From Citricoccus sp. K5 (GTDB lineage: Bacteria; Actinomycetota; Actinomycetes; Actinomycetales; Micrococcaceae): a stretch of 64,000 bases of DNA. Of this stretch, positions 1 to 8,534 are shown piece after piece; within the stretch, counting starts at the first letter, position 1; every line of letters starts with the position of its first letter. The DNA is taken from assembly GCF_902506195.1 (NCBI RefSeq), contig NZ_LR732817.1, positions 1,830,985-1,894,984 on the forward strand, given 5' to 3'. Position numbers and translations under genes: made by a program. A model generated the notes under the pieces. The model searched no databases. It was given only the letters and a program-made list of their open reading frames with translations, and had not been told where the DNA came from.

Positions 1-158
1 GCGGTGATCGCCACGGTGCGCAGCTGCAGCGACGCGGTCCAGCGGCGTCGCAGGCCCATCAGCCACCGGCCGATCACTGCACGGATCCCGGCCCCCGCAC
101 CCGAGTCTGAGCCGACGGTGTCCGCCTGCTCGGGGGCGGTGACGGTGCCCGTGGTCAA
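1..158 (-). CDS. mtrB: Sensor histidine kinase MtrB, N-terminal fragment
   Basis: The gene enters from the left window edge and only its first 52 codons are visible. The frame opens with TTG one base after the mtrA stop codon. It encodes a cytoplasmic lead rich in Gly, Ala and Arg that ends in WTASLQLRTVAIT, which looks like the start of the first membrane helix of MtrB kinases. MtrB senses envelope or cell-division state and phosphorylates MtrA. The assignment rests mainly on the adjacency to mtrA and on that short motif. The TTG start is the only reasonable one in the gap but is not certain. Confidence 0.7.
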   Translation of the reverse strand, partial: MTTGTVTAPEQADTVGSDSGAGAGIRAVIGRWLMGLRRRWTASLQLRTVAIT

Positions 159-159
159 C

Positions 160-837
160 TCAGCTCTGACCGGCCTTGTAGCCGACGCCGCGGACGGTCA
201 GGACGACCTCCGGGTTCTCCGGGTCCTTCTCCACCTTGGAACGCAGTCGCTGGACGTGCACGTTCACCAGCCGGGTGTCCGCCTGGTGGCGATAGCCCCA
301 GACCTCCTCGAGCAGCATCTCCCGGGTGAAGACCTGCCACGGCTTGCGGGCCAGGGCCACGAGGAGATCGAACTCCAGGGGCGTGAGCTGGATGGCGCCG
401 TCGCCGCGGGTGACCTGATGGCCGGCCACGTCAATCGTGAGATCGGCGATCTTCAGGGTCTCCGGGGCGCGGGTCTCCCCCTCGCGCAGCCGGGCGCGGA
501 CGCGGGCCACCAGCTCGGCGGGTTTGAAGGGCTTGGGCACGTAGTCATCGGCGCCGGCCTCCAGACCACGCACCACGTCCGAGGTGTCCGACTTGGCGGT
601 CAGCATCACGATCGGAGTGTCCGACTCGGCCCGGATGACCTGGCAGACCTCGATTCCATCCATGCCGGGCAGCATCAGGTCCAGCAGCACCAGATCGGGC
701 CGCGTGGAACGGAACATCTCCAGGGCTTGGGATCCGTCCGCACAGAACGTCGGTTCGAAGCCGTCGTTGCGCAGCACGATGCCGATCATCTCCGACAGTG
801 CCTCGTCATCATCGACTACGAGAATTCTGGCCTTCAC
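160..837 (-). CDS. mtrA: DNA-binding response regulator MtrA
   Basis: OmpR/PhoB-type response regulator of 225 residues. The receiver domain begins KARILVVDDDEAL, giving the acidic pocket, followed by the phospho-acceptor Asp in LVLLDLMLPGMDG, the T of MLTAKSD, and the K of VPKPFKP. The C-terminal winged helix contains TREMLLEEVWGY and RLVNVHVQRLRSKVE. The frame extends to 954, but the GTG at 837 is preceded by AGGGGAGGA at good spacing and starts exactly where family members start. In actinobacteria MtrA controls cell-wall hydrolases, division and osmotic response. mtrB follows in the same operon, and the divergent operon at 1065 encodes envelope proteins. Confidence 0.96.
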   Translation of the reverse strand: MKARILVVDDDEALSEMIGIVLRNDGFEPTFCADGSQALEMFRSTRPDLVLLDLMLPGMDGIEVCQVIRAESDTPIVMLTAKSDTSDVVRGLEAGADDYVPKPFKPAELVARVRARLREGETRAPETLKIADLTIDVAGHQVTRGDGAIQLTPLEFDLLVALARKPWQVFTREMLLEEVWGYRHQADTRLVNVHVQRLRSKVEKDPENPEVVLTVRGVGYKAGQS

Positions 838-1064
838 CGGATTCGTCCTCCCCTGACTGAAGTTCCCGCCGGTGGGTCCCGCCCGCCGACGCCGCCGCCC
901 GGTGGCCCCGTGCAGACCGGACCGAACGGCCATCCGTTCCACCTTATCCGACAAGGAGGGATGCGGCCGATATAGTCAGCCCTGCAGGTGGGCGCGCCGC
1001 ACTGACATCGGTGGATCCACCCGCCGACGGGCCGCGACCGCAAGACCATCAGGGGGACCCTCCA
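838..1064. promoter_or_regulatory. Divergent intergenic region mtrA / membrane-protein operon
   Basis: This 227-base gap separates two divergently transcribed operons, so it must hold promoters for both. Good Shine-Dalgarno sequences sit at each end: AGGGGAGGA before mtrA and AGGGGGA before the gene at 1065. I could not identify convincing -35/-10 hexamers. Confidence 0.45.
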
Positions 1065-2408
1065 ATGAACGAGAACGAGGTCCCGGGCCAAAACCCGGAC
1101 CAGCAACCAGTCCAGCAGCCGGGCCAGCAGCCTCAGGACCCGAGCCGGCAGCCGGCCCCGCCGGTGCACCAGCCCTGGGGACAGTCACCCTACGGTCCGG
1201 CGGTCAGCCAGTCCCCCTACGGTGCCTATGGCCAGCCCGCGAGCCAGCAGAACCCCTACGGCCAGCAGCCCGGGTACGGGACGCCGTCACGGCGGCCGGG
1301 CATCATTCCGCTGACGCCCCTCGCGCTCGGCGACCTGCTCAGCGGCTCCTTCGCCGCCATCCGCCGCAATGCGGCGGCCGTCCTGGGAACCGCGCTGATC
1401 GTGGCCCTGATCGAGATCGTCGTGTCCGTCTTCGCCACCAACGTGCTCTTCGACGCCACCTACAGCATCATCCTCATGGAGGAGGGCGGCCAGGACCCGT
1501 TCCTCGGTGACCCCCTCACCAACCCGGTCTTCGGCCAGTTGTTCGGATCGATCGCCCTGCTCTTCCTGGGGGCCCTGCTCGCGGCGCTGGCCGGGGTCAT
1601 CGCCAATGGTGTCCTGGCCGTGGTGGTCCTCCGCTCGGCCGCGGGACTCAAGACCTCATTGGGTCAGGCCTGGAAGCTGACCGGCCGTCAGATCTGGTCG
1701 CTCATGGGCCTCGCGCTCGTCTACCTGGTCGCCGGGGCCATCGTCTTCGCCCTGTTCATCGGTGTCTTCGTGGGGCTCGTCATCGCGGCGGTCAGCGAGG
1801 ACGGCGGCATGGCCGCCCTGATGGGCATCCTGCTGTTCGTCCTGACCGTCGCGTCGGTCGTCATCTCCGCCTGGCTCTACATCAAGCTGGTGCTCGCCGC
1901 GGCTGCCTCCGCCGTGGAGCTCAAGGGTCCGTTCAAGGCCATGGGCCGCTCCTGGTCCCTGACCCGCGGCCACTGGTGGCGGACCCTGGGCATCATCCTG
2001 CTCGTGGCCGTCATCGTCGGCATCATCGCCTCGATCATCACCACGCCGTTGTCCATGATCGGCGGCGTGTTCGCCCCCTTGGATCCGACGACCTCGATGG
2101 AGGAGATGATGGACTCCACGCGATGGTGGACCCTCCTCAGTGTGGCCGTCTCGTCCCTGGTCAACGCGCTCGCCCTCGTCTACAGCTCCTGCCTGATCGC
2201 CCTGCTGTACATCGACTACCGGATCCGGCACGAGAGCTTCGACCTGGACCTGGCCGCGGCCGCCGAGGCGGCCGGGGCGGGCGACGATGAGCGCTTCAGC
2301 ACCGTGCGGGACGTGCAGGCGGCGACCGGAACCGACCAGCTGGTCCCCGGCCGCCATCCCTCTGGTCCATCCACTCCCGCGGGCACGTCCGGCCCGGCCG
2401 GACACTGA
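1065..2408 (+). CDS. Multi-pass membrane protein (glycerophosphodiesterase membrane-domain / DUF7544-like)
   Basis: 447 residues. The first 80 are rich in Gln, Pro, Gly and Tyr with repeated PYG and QQP elements, a cytoplasmic low-complexity lead. From about residue 95 the protein has roughly six hydrophobic helices, including ALLAALAGVIANGVLAVVV, ALVYLVAGAIVFALFIGVFV and IILLVAVIVGIIASIITT, with the GRSWSLTRGHWWRTLG element typical of this membrane family. The ATG at 1065 has AGGGGGA about ten bases upstream, so I preferred it to the in-frame GTG at 1011. It is the first gene of a five-gene operon with DUF4129, DUF4350, MoxR and DUF58. The molecular role is unknown; a membrane-assembly or scaffold function is inference. 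Confidence 0.85.
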   Translation: MNENEVPGQNPDQQPVQQPGQQPQDPSRQPAPPVHQPWGQSPYGPAVSQSPYGAYGQPASQQNPYGQQPGYGTPSRRPGIIPLTPLALGDLLSGSFAAIRRNAAAVLGTALIVALIEIVVSVFATNVLFDATYSIILMEEGGQDPFLGDPLTNPVFGQLFGSIALLFLGALLAALAGVIANGVLAVVVLRSAAGLKTSLGQAWKLTGRQIWSLMGLALVYLVAGAIVFALFIGVFVGLVIAAVSEDGGMAALMGILLFVLTVASVVISAWLYIKLVLAAAASAVELKGPFKAMGRSWSLTRGHWWRTLGIILLVAVIVGIIASIITTPLSMIGGVFAPLDPTTSMEEMMDSTRWWTLLSVAVSSLVNALALVYSSCLIALLYIDYRIRHESFDLDLAAAAEAAGAGDDERFSTVRDVQAATGTDQLVPGRHPSGPSTPAGTSGPAGH

Positions 2409-2429
2409 TCCTCGCGGCGCTGGCCTGAG

Positions 2430-3125
2430 ATGACGTTGATGACCGCGGCGGTGGCCCCTGACGGCTGGGAACCGGACCGGGACGAGGCTCAACGCCTGAT
2501 CCAGGAGGAGCTGGCTCGGCCCGAGTACGCCCAGGCCGAGCCGAATCCCCTCCTGGAATGGCTGGGAGGGGTCCTGTCCGCCGCCCTGGAATGGCTCGGC
2601 ACCCTCGGCGGTGCCGCTCCCTCCCTGCCCGGCTGGGTCCTGCCGCTCATCCTGGTGGCCGTGGCCGTCGTCGTCCTGGTGCTGCTGCGCCCCCGCGCGA
2701 ACGCCGCCGCTCGTTCCCGGCGCACCGCCGCCGTGCTCTCTGACCCGACGGTCACGCCGGAGCAGCACCGCCGGGTGGCTGAGGCGGCCTTCGCGGCCGG
2801 CGACCACGGGGCGGCGCTCGTCTCCTGGTTCCGCGCCCTGGTGCGGCACGCCGAGGAACGCACCGCTCTGGACCCGCGCCCCGGACGCACGGCCACCGAG
2901 GCCGCCCATGGCCTCGGAACAGCCTTCCCCCCGGAACACCAGTCCCTGGATGCGGCTGCGGATGCCTTCAATGCCGTGGTCTACGGCGATCGCCCGACGA
3001 CGGCCGCCCGGGCCACGGATGTCCGTGACCTCGACGCCCGACTGGCCGCTATGCCGCTGGACACCACGCCCCCCGGGTCTCCGCATCGTGCCGGAACGGC
3101 CGCGAGGGTGGTGGCTCCACGATGA
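2430..3125 (+). CDS. DUF4129 domain-containing protein
   Basis: 231 residues. The N-terminal part contains the amphipathic stretch NPLLEWLGGVLSAALEWL, followed by one membrane helix around residues 70-88 (VLPLILVAVAVVVLVLL). The cytoplasmic C-terminal part contains AAFAAGDHGAALVSWFRALVR and RTATEAAHGLG, the signature of DUF4129 proteins, which in actinobacteria sit next to MoxR and DUF58 genes. The stop overlaps the next start as ATGA, indicating translational coupling. The function is not established; the context suggests a membrane-anchored partner in a MoxR-dependent envelope process. Confidence 0.88.
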   Translation: MTLMTAAVAPDGWEPDRDEAQRLIQEELARPEYAQAEPNPLLEWLGGVLSAALEWLGTLGGAAPSLPGWVLPLILVAVAVVVLVLLRPRANAAARSRRTAAVLSDPTVTPEQHRRVAEAAFAAGDHGAALVSWFRALVRHAEERTALDPRPGRTATEAAHGLGTAFPPEHQSLDAAADAFNAVVYGDRPTTAARATDVRDLDARLAAMPLDTTPPGSPHRAGTAARVVAPR

Positions 3126-4456
3126 CGACGAGTGCCACGCCGGCCGCCGAAACCCAGCGTCCCGACCGGACCACCTCCCCCTCCCACGGCTCCGGCTCGC
3201 AGACCTCCACCCCTCCGGGCCCCGCCGTTCCGGGCACCGGCCAGGCCCTGTCCCGGTGGCTGCGGAAGGCCTGGATCTGGTTCGCCCTGGCCGCCCTGCT
3301 GCTACTCGTGGCCCTGCCCTCGATGCTGCGCCAGAACCCGGACACGCGCCAGCTCTCACCGTCTTCGCCCGCGCCGAACGGCGGCCAGGCCGTGGTCCGC
3401 GTCCTTCAGGCACAGGGCATCACGGTGCACCCCGCCGAGTCCCTCGAAGAGGCGCTGGCCCTGGCGGACGAGCATCCCCAGGCCCCGGTGCTGTTCCACG
3501 ATGCCGCCGACCACCTTCCCGAGACCGGCCTGGACCGGCTCGCCGAGGAGATCGCCCCCGAGCGGCGGGTGCTCGTCGAGCCGGGCTTCCAGGCTCTCAG
3601 TGCCCTCGCCCCCGCGGTCTCACAGGCCGGTCAGGTGCCCGACGGCGACCCCTTGGCCTCCGGGGAGGGCTGCGGCCTGCCGATGGGCCGGGAGGCACAG
3701 TCGATCGAGGCATCGGGCCGCTCCTACCGCAGCGCCGGCGCGCAGGCCTGCTTCCCCGTCCCCGGAACGGACTCCGGTTCCACCACGGACCCGGCCCACG
3801 CAGTCCTGGAGACGGCCGACGGCACCGTGGTGATCGGTCAGGTCGGCGTGTTCGCCAATGAGTCGGCCGACGCCGAAGGCCATCCCGTGCTCGCCCTGTG
3901 GTCGCTGGGTCAGTCCTCGGACGTGGTCTGGTATCTGCCCGGACTAACGGACGTGGCGATCGAGCCGGGCCCGCCGACCATGGACCAGCTGCTGCCTGAC
4001 TGGGTCCGCCCAGCGGGAATCTGGCTCATCCTCTGCCTCGCGGTGCTCATGCTGTGGCGCGGGCGCCGGCACGGGCCCCTTGCCGTGGAGCCGCTGCCCG
4101 TGATCGTTCCGGCCTCGGAGACCGCTGTGGGCCGGGCCCGGTTGTACGAACGCTCCGGCCAGCATGGTTCCGCGGCGCATGCGCTGCGCTCGGCCACGCT
4201 CCTCCGACTGTCCCGGGTGCTCCGCCTCGGCCACGGTGCCTCCGTCGAAGCCGTGGTGGGCGCGGCGGCCCGCACCACCGGCCGGGACCCCATTCAGGTG
4301 GCCGCCGTCCTCGATGTCAGCCACGTGACCACGGCCCGGGACCTCGTCGCGGCAGGGCGGGCCCTCCTGGACCTCGAGGACACCGTGCGAGCGGGCCTCA
4401 CCACCGACCACGCCGCAGCAGAGCCGGCATCAGACTCCGACGGAAGGACACCATGA
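3122..4456 (+). CDS. DUF4350 domain-containing membrane protein
   Basis: 444 residues. A Pro/Thr/Ser-rich cytoplasmic lead of about 45 residues precedes a membrane helix (WFALAALLLLVALPSML). The extracytoplasmic part begins with SPNGGQAVVRVLQAQG-like sequence (residues about 80-95), the hallmark of DUF4350, related to the GATase-like fold of DUF4159/ABC-accessory proteins. A second helix (IWLILCLAVLMLW) lies near residue 305, followed by a cytoplasmic tail. It overlaps both neighbours by four bases (ATGA on each side). Its role is unknown, but it is a constant partner of DUF4129, MoxR and DUF58. Confidence 0.87.
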   Translation: MTTSATPAAETQRPDRTTSPSHGSGSQTSTPPGPAVPGTGQALSRWLRKAWIWFALAALLLLVALPSMLRQNPDTRQLSPSSPAPNGGQAVVRVLQAQGITVHPAESLEEALALADEHPQAPVLFHDAADHLPETGLDRLAEEIAPERRVLVEPGFQALSALAPAVSQAGQVPDGDPLASGEGCGLPMGREAQSIEASGRSYRSAGAQACFPVPGTDSGSTTDPAHAVLETADGTVVIGQVGVFANESADAEGHPVLALWSLGQSSDVVWYLPGLTDVAIEPGPPTMDQLLPDWVRPAGIWLILCLAVLMLWRGRRHGPLAVEPLPVIVPASETAVGRARLYERSGQHGSAAHALRSATLLRLSRVLRLGHGASVEAVVGAAARTTGRDPIQVAAVLDVSHVTTARDLVAAGRALLDLEDTVRAGLTTDHAAAEPASDSDGRTP

Positions 4457-5466
4457 CCACCCCGTACCCCGAGCACCCTCCGGCACCTGCGGCCACCCCG
4501 CCAACCGACCGGACCGACGACGAGCTGCGCCACGCCTTCGGCCGCGTCCGCGAGGAGGTGGCGCGCGCCGTCGTCGGGCAGCAGCCGGCGGTCACCGGAC
4601 TGCTGATCGGGCTGCTGTGCAAGGGCCACGTGCTCCTGGAGGGCGTGCCCGGCGTCGCCAAGACGCTGCTGGTGCGGACGCTGTCCGCCGCCCTGGACCT
4701 CGGCACCCATCGCGTCCAGTTCACCCCCGACCTCATGCCCGGTGATGTCACCGGTTCGCTGGTGTACGACTCCAAGACCGGAGAATTCGAGTTCCGCGAG
4801 GGACCGGTGTTCACTCATCTGTTGCTGGCCGACGAGATCAACCGGACGCCGCCCAAGACGCAGGCCGCCCTGCTCGAGGCCATGGCCGAGGGCCAGGTCT
4901 CCGTGGACGGCGTCTCCCGGCCGCTGCCGGACCCCTTCATGGTGGCCGCCACCCAGAACCCGGTCGAGTACGAGGGCACCTATCCCCTGCCCGAGGCCCA
5001 GCTGGACCGCTTTCTGCTCAAGGTCACCCTCGAGCTGCCTGAGAGGGCGGACGAGGTGGAGATCCTGCGCCGCCATGCCGAGGGGTTCTCCGCCTCGGAC
5101 CTGGCCTCCGCAGGGGTCAGCGCCGTGGCCGATGCTGCCACGATCCAGGCGGCACGGGCCGCCGTCGGGAACGTTCAGTCCGGGCCCGAGGTGCTCGGCT
5201 ACATCACAGACCTGGCCCGCGCGACGCGGGTCTCACCCTCATTCCAGCTCGGCGTCTCCCCCCGTGGATCCACCGCCCTGCTGCAGACCGCCAAGGCGTG
5301 GGCCTGGCTCAACGGCCGGGACTACACCACCCCGGACGATGTCCAGGCGATGGCCCTGCCCTGCCTGCGGCACCGGGTGTCGCTGCGCCCGGAGGCAGAG
5401 CTGGACGGAGTCAGCACGGATCAGGTGCTCTCCGGCCTGCTCGCCACCGTGCCGGTCCCGCGCTGA
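4453..5466 (+). CDS. MoxR family AAA+ ATPase
   Basis: 337 residues. Walker A is GVPGVAKTLL, Walker B is LLLADEINR, and sensor 1 lies in VAATQNPVEYEGTYPLPEAQ, all diagnostic of the MoxR branch of AAA+ proteins. The C-terminal lid contains SPRGSTALLQTAKAWA. I chose the ATG at 4453 because it overlaps the DUF4350 stop and follows GGAAGGA; the frame continues upstream without features. MoxR proteins act as chaperones that help assemble or activate partner complexes, frequently with DUF58 proteins, which is the next gene here. Confidence 0.95.
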   Translation: MTTPYPEHPPAPAATPPTDRTDDELRHAFGRVREEVARAVVGQQPAVTGLLIGLLCKGHVLLEGVPGVAKTLLVRTLSAALDLGTHRVQFTPDLMPGDVTGSLVYDSKTGEFEFREGPVFTHLLLADEINRTPPKTQAALLEAMAEGQVSVDGVSRPLPDPFMVAATQNPVEYEGTYPLPEAQLDRFLLKVTLELPERADEVEILRRHAEGFSASDLASAGVSAVADAATIQAARAAVGNVQSGPEVLGYITDLARATRVSPSFQLGVSPRGSTALLQTAKAWAWLNGRDYTTPDDVQAMALPCLRHRVSLRPEAELDGVSTDQVLSGLLATVPVPR

Positions 5467-5578
5467 ACCCCGTGACGGAACGTTTCTGCAGTGATGCTGG
5501 TGGAACCGGTGATGCCGGAAGTACTGGAAACGCTGGACGTGCCGCTGAGGCTGGCGGCGGGCTGAGGGTGGTGCGCTG

Positions 5579-6889
5579 ATGGTCTTCTCCGGACGTTTCC
5601 TCGTGGTGGCACTGGTGTGCCTGCTGCCGGTGGTGCTTCGCCCCGGACTGGACACGATCGGCTGGTGCCTGCTGGCACTGGTCTTGGTAGCCGGCGTCGA
5701 CCTCGAGCTGGCGGCCTCCCCCCGTTCTCTGGTGCTCGAGCGCGAGTTGCCCGCCTCCAGCCGTCTCGATGAGCCGGTGGCCAATGCGGTGCTGGTGTCC
5801 AACCGGGGCCGGCGCCGGCTGCGCGGCTCGCTCCGCGACGCCTGGCAGCCCTCGGCGGGTCAGGCCTCCCCCTCCGATCGCCCGGATGCGGCGGTGGCGC
5901 TGGACGTACCCGCGGGTGAACGACGCCGGACGGTCACCACCCTGATGCCGCGCCGCCGGGGCACGCTGCGCACCGCCACGGTCACCGTGCGCTCCTGGGG
6001 ACCGTTGGGTCTCGCGGCCCGGCAGGTCACGCATCCGGTCCCCGGACAGATCAGCATCCTGCCGCCGTTCCGCTCGCGCCGCCACCTGCCCTCCCGCCTG
6101 GCCCGACTGCGCGAGATGGACGGGCGTTCGGCCGTGCAGACCCGGGGCGGCGGCACCGAGTTCGACTCCCTGCGTGACTACGTTCGCGGGGACGATGTCC
6201 GCTCCATCGACTGGCGCGCCACCGCCCGGCGCCAGGACGTGGTGGTGCGGACCTGGCGCCCCGAACGGGACCGCCGCGTGGTGATCGTGCTGGACACCTC
6301 CCGCACGGCCGCGGCCCGGGTGGACGACGAGCCGAAGCTGGACACCGGGATCGAGGCCTCCCTGCTGCTGGCAGCCCTGGCGTCCGCCGGCGGCGACCGC
6401 GTGGAGTTGTTGGCCTTCGACCGCCGCGTCCGGTCCCGGGTCTCCTCCACGGAGAAGGGCAACCTGCTGCACCGGATGGTCACGGCGCTGGCCCCCGTCC
6501 AGCCGACCCTGCTGGCCGCGGACTGGTCCCACATCCCGGTGGAGGTCGCCAAGGTCTCGCGTCAGCGCTCCCTCGTGGTGCTCCTGACCGACCTGGATTC
6601 CGCGTCCCTGGAGGAGGGGCTGCTCCCCGTGCTGCCGGCCCTCACCTCGCGGCACCAGGTGGTGGTCGCCTCGGTGGCCGATCCCCAGCTGGCGGAGATG
6701 GCCCGCACGCGGAACGACGCCGAGACCACGTTCCGTGCAGCAGCCGCCGAACGCGCGGGGCTGGAACGGCGGGCCGCCGCGCGCGAGCTGGAGATGCACG
6801 GCGTCGAGGTGGTCGACGAGGCACCCCACCGCCTGCCGCCGGCCCTGGCGGACACCTACCTGCGGCTTAAGGCAGCCGGCCGCCTCTGA
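5579..6889 (+). CDS. DUF58 domain-containing protein
   Basis: 436 residues. Two N-terminal hydrophobic helices (residues about 5-40: FLVVALVCLLPVVL and WCLLALVLVAGVDL) anchor the protein. A beta-rich middle part follows. The DUF58 core contains GTEFDSLRDYVRGDDVRSID, then WRATAR, and a VWA-like segment VVIVLDTSR with the metal-site DxS pattern. It completes the MoxR/DUF58 operon. A 112-base gap separates it from moxR; a 35-codon frame in that gap (GTG 5472 to TGA 5579) ends on the ATG as TGATG but has no ribosome site and looks like chance. Confidence 0.92.
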   Translation: MVFSGRFLVVALVCLLPVVLRPGLDTIGWCLLALVLVAGVDLELAASPRSLVLERELPASSRLDEPVANAVLVSNRGRRRLRGSLRDAWQPSAGQASPSDRPDAAVALDVPAGERRRTVTTLMPRRRGTLRTATVTVRSWGPLGLAARQVTHPVPGQISILPPFRSRRHLPSRLARLREMDGRSAVQTRGGGTEFDSLRDYVRGDDVRSIDWRATARRQDVVVRTWRPERDRRVVIVLDTSRTAAARVDDEPKLDTGIEASLLLAALASAGGDRVELLAFDRRVRSRVSSTEKGNLLHRMVTALAPVQPTLLAADWSHIPVEVAKVSRQRSLVVLLTDLDSASLEEGLLPVLPALTSRHQVVVASVADPQLAEMARTRNDAETTFRAAAAERAGLERRAAARELEMHGVEVVDEAPHRLPPALADTYLRLKAAGRL

Positions 6890-6901
6890 CACCTCTGACG
6901 T

Positions 6902-6958
6902 TTTCAGTCGACTTGGGGCGGGCCATTCGGCCCAACACCCACACCAACTCGACTGAAA
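6902..6958. terminator. Hairpin between convergent genes
   Basis: Inverted repeat with 15-base arms, TTTCAGTCGACTTGG at 6902-6916 and CCAACTCGACTGAAA at 6944-6958, one mismatch, with a smaller GGGC/GCCC hairpin inside the loop. It lies between the convergent DUF58 and MetE-like genes, so a shared termination role is likely. There is no T-tract on either strand, as is common for actinobacterial terminators. Confidence 0.55.
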
Positions 6959-6995
6959 GTGAAGAGCCTCAGGGGTTGGGCGTGGGCTTGCAGTC

Positions 6996-8153
6996 CTAGC
7001 CCAGGCCGCCGTCCTGGCGGATCCGGTCGAGTTCCTCCGCCGTGGCCACTGCGGAGGCCAAGGCCCGATTGGCCTTGAGATGGGAGGACGCGGACTGGTC
7101 CGGTGCGGCCAGGACCAGCCGCCCGAGCAGGTCCGGATCCAGTCCGATCCGCTCCCAGGTCCGGGCGATCATGACTCCGGTGCCCCGGTACGGGTGCACA
7201 CTGTTGTCGGTCGGCTCGGCTGGCTTCATGGCCTTCGCCGGCTGTGACGCCGGTGACGCCCGTGCTGTCTCCGCGGCCGGGAGGCGGAACACGATGTCCC
7301 GGCCCGCCTCGGTCCAGCCCGCGACGATGTCCCAACGCGAACTGTCCGACCCCGGGCCCTCCAGGGGAACCAGGGGAAGAGCCAGCGCGGCCGTCCCCTG
7401 CTCCTCCTCCGGTGTCTGTTCAGAAGGCGGCAGTGCTTCCGAGGCCAGCAGTGCCAGGTCCGTCCAGGTCCACTCCTCCCCGGCGCCCGCTCGGCCGGGG
7501 GCCAGGACGATCCCGGTGGCGCCGGCGTCGAGCACGGCCTGGGCTACCAGGGTCCAGGCCTCCCGGACCTCGGAGCGGGGCAGGGAGCGGACGGTGCGGT
7601 AGCCGCTGGCGGTGGGCAGCGCACCGGAGAGCACGGCGGCGGCGCGGGGCTCGTCCAGCACCACGGTCACCCGTACGGCGCCCGTCTGGGACCGGACCGC
7701 CCGGACGTGTGCGGCGAGGCCGGCGGCCAGCGACTGGGCCACGTCCCGGCGGGCCCCGTGGTCCGAGAGGGACCGCTCACCTGCGGGCAACCAGAGCTCG
7801 GCGGCCAGCGTCAGCGGACCGGTGACCCGGACGAGCAGGTCCTCCACGTCGATACCTGACTCCCCGGCGACGTCCGTCAGGGCGTGGCGGTCCGTGGTCA
7901 GGGCCGAGACCGCCCGGCGGTGGTCCATCCCGGGCTCGGGGACGAGCCTCCAGCCGTGGGGTTGCAGGTCGACGGCCAGTTCCTCGAGGAGCCCGGCGGA
8001 GCGGCCAATCGCATCGGAACCGGGACCCCGGGCGGGCAGCTCGGGCAGCACCGGCAGGTGCGGGGCGCCCAGGGCGTTGAGCAGGTCACGGGACGCGGAC
8101 ACCGGATCCATCCCCGGCCAGGCCCCGAGCAGGGTGGCGCGAACGGAGGGCAT
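6996..8153 (-). CDS. Cobalamin-independent methionine synthase-like (MetE/UROD superfamily) protein, no cysteines
   Basis: 385 residues. The opening RATLLGAWPGMDPVSASRDLL and the later VTVVLDEPRAAAV and AGATGIVLAP segments fit the TIM-barrel MetE C-terminal/UROD superfamily as found in actinobacterial single-domain proteins near ligA and mnmA. The sequence contains no cysteine at all, so the zinc site that activates homocysteine in true MetE is absent and methionine synthesis is unlikely. It overlaps the chorismate mutase stop (ATGA), so the two are co-translated. The real substrate is unknown. Confidence 0.7.
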   Translation of the reverse strand: MPSVRATLLGAWPGMDPVSASRDLLNALGAPHLPVLPELPARGPGSDAIGRSAGLLEELAVDLQPHGWRLVPEPGMDHRRAVSALTTDRHALTDVAGESGIDVEDLLVRVTGPLTLAAELWLPAGERSLSDHGARRDVAQSLAAGLAAHVRAVRSQTGAVRVTVVLDEPRAAAVLSGALPTASGYRTVRSLPRSEVREAWTLVAQAVLDAGATGIVLAPGRAGAGEEWTWTDLALLASEALPPSEQTPEEEQGTAALALPLVPLEGPGSDSSRWDIVAGWTEAGRDIVFRLPAAETARASPASQPAKAMKPAEPTDNSVHPYRGTGVMIARTWERIGLDPDLLGRLVLAAPDQSASSHLKANRALASAVATAEELDRIRQDGGLG

Positions 8154-8530
8154 CAGGAGCGGTCTGCGGCGATGGCGCGGTGGTGCTGGATGACCTCGGA
8201 GACGATGAAGTTCAGGAACTTCTCGGCGAACGCCGGGTCCAGCTCGGCGTCCTCGGCCAGGGTGCGCAGGCGTTTGATCTGCGCTGCCTCACGGCCCGGG
8301 TCCGAGGGCGGCAAGGAGTGTTCAGCCTTGAGCCGGCCGACCCGCTGGGTGCACTTGAAGCGTTCAGCCAGCAGGTAGACCAGCGTGGCATCGAAATTGT
8401 CGATGCTGCCACGGATCGCGTACAGCTCCTCCAGCACCGCCGGATCGGCCTCGCCCTGGAGCGATGAGGCGTGCGGGTCGTATCCGGAGGCCGGGTTCTG
8501 GCCGGTCTCGGCGGCCGGGTCATCAATCAT
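8153..8530 (-). CDS. Chorismate mutase (AroQ class)
   Basis: 125 residues. An approximately 30-residue lead is followed by the all-helical AroQ fold: LYAIRGSIDNFDATLVYLL, then the RVGRLK element, then SDPGREAAQIKRLR, and VIQHH near the end. The Arg, Lys, Asp/Arg and Gln positions that bind the chorismate transition state are all present. It converts chorismate to prephenate for phenylalanine and tyrosine synthesis. It begins four bases after the ABC ATPase stop and its end overlaps the MetE-like gene. AGGGGG sits directly against the ATG, so the exact start is uncertain. Confidence 0.93.
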   Translation of the reverse strand: MIDDPAAETGQNPASGYDPHASSLQGEADPAVLEELYAIRGSIDNFDATLVYLLAERFKCTQRVGRLKAEHSLPPSDPGREAAQIKRLRTLAEDAELDPAFAEKFLNFIVSEVIQHHRAIAADRS

Positions 8531-8534
8531 CCCC

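Noticed and set aside
1656-3413. 585-codon minus-strand open frame under the membrane-protein and DUF4129 genes
   Set aside because: Low-complexity Gly/Arg-rich translation, no ribosome site, antisense to three well-supported genes.
5472-5579. 35-codon frame in the moxR-DUF58 gap that ends on the DUF58 ATG (TGATG)
   Set aside because: No ribosome site before the GTG and the peptide is a simple Gly/Ala repeat, so a coupled leader is possible but unsupported.
5411-6892. 493-codon minus-strand open frame under DUF58
   Set aside because: Shadow of the DUF58 gene; no motif or start signal.
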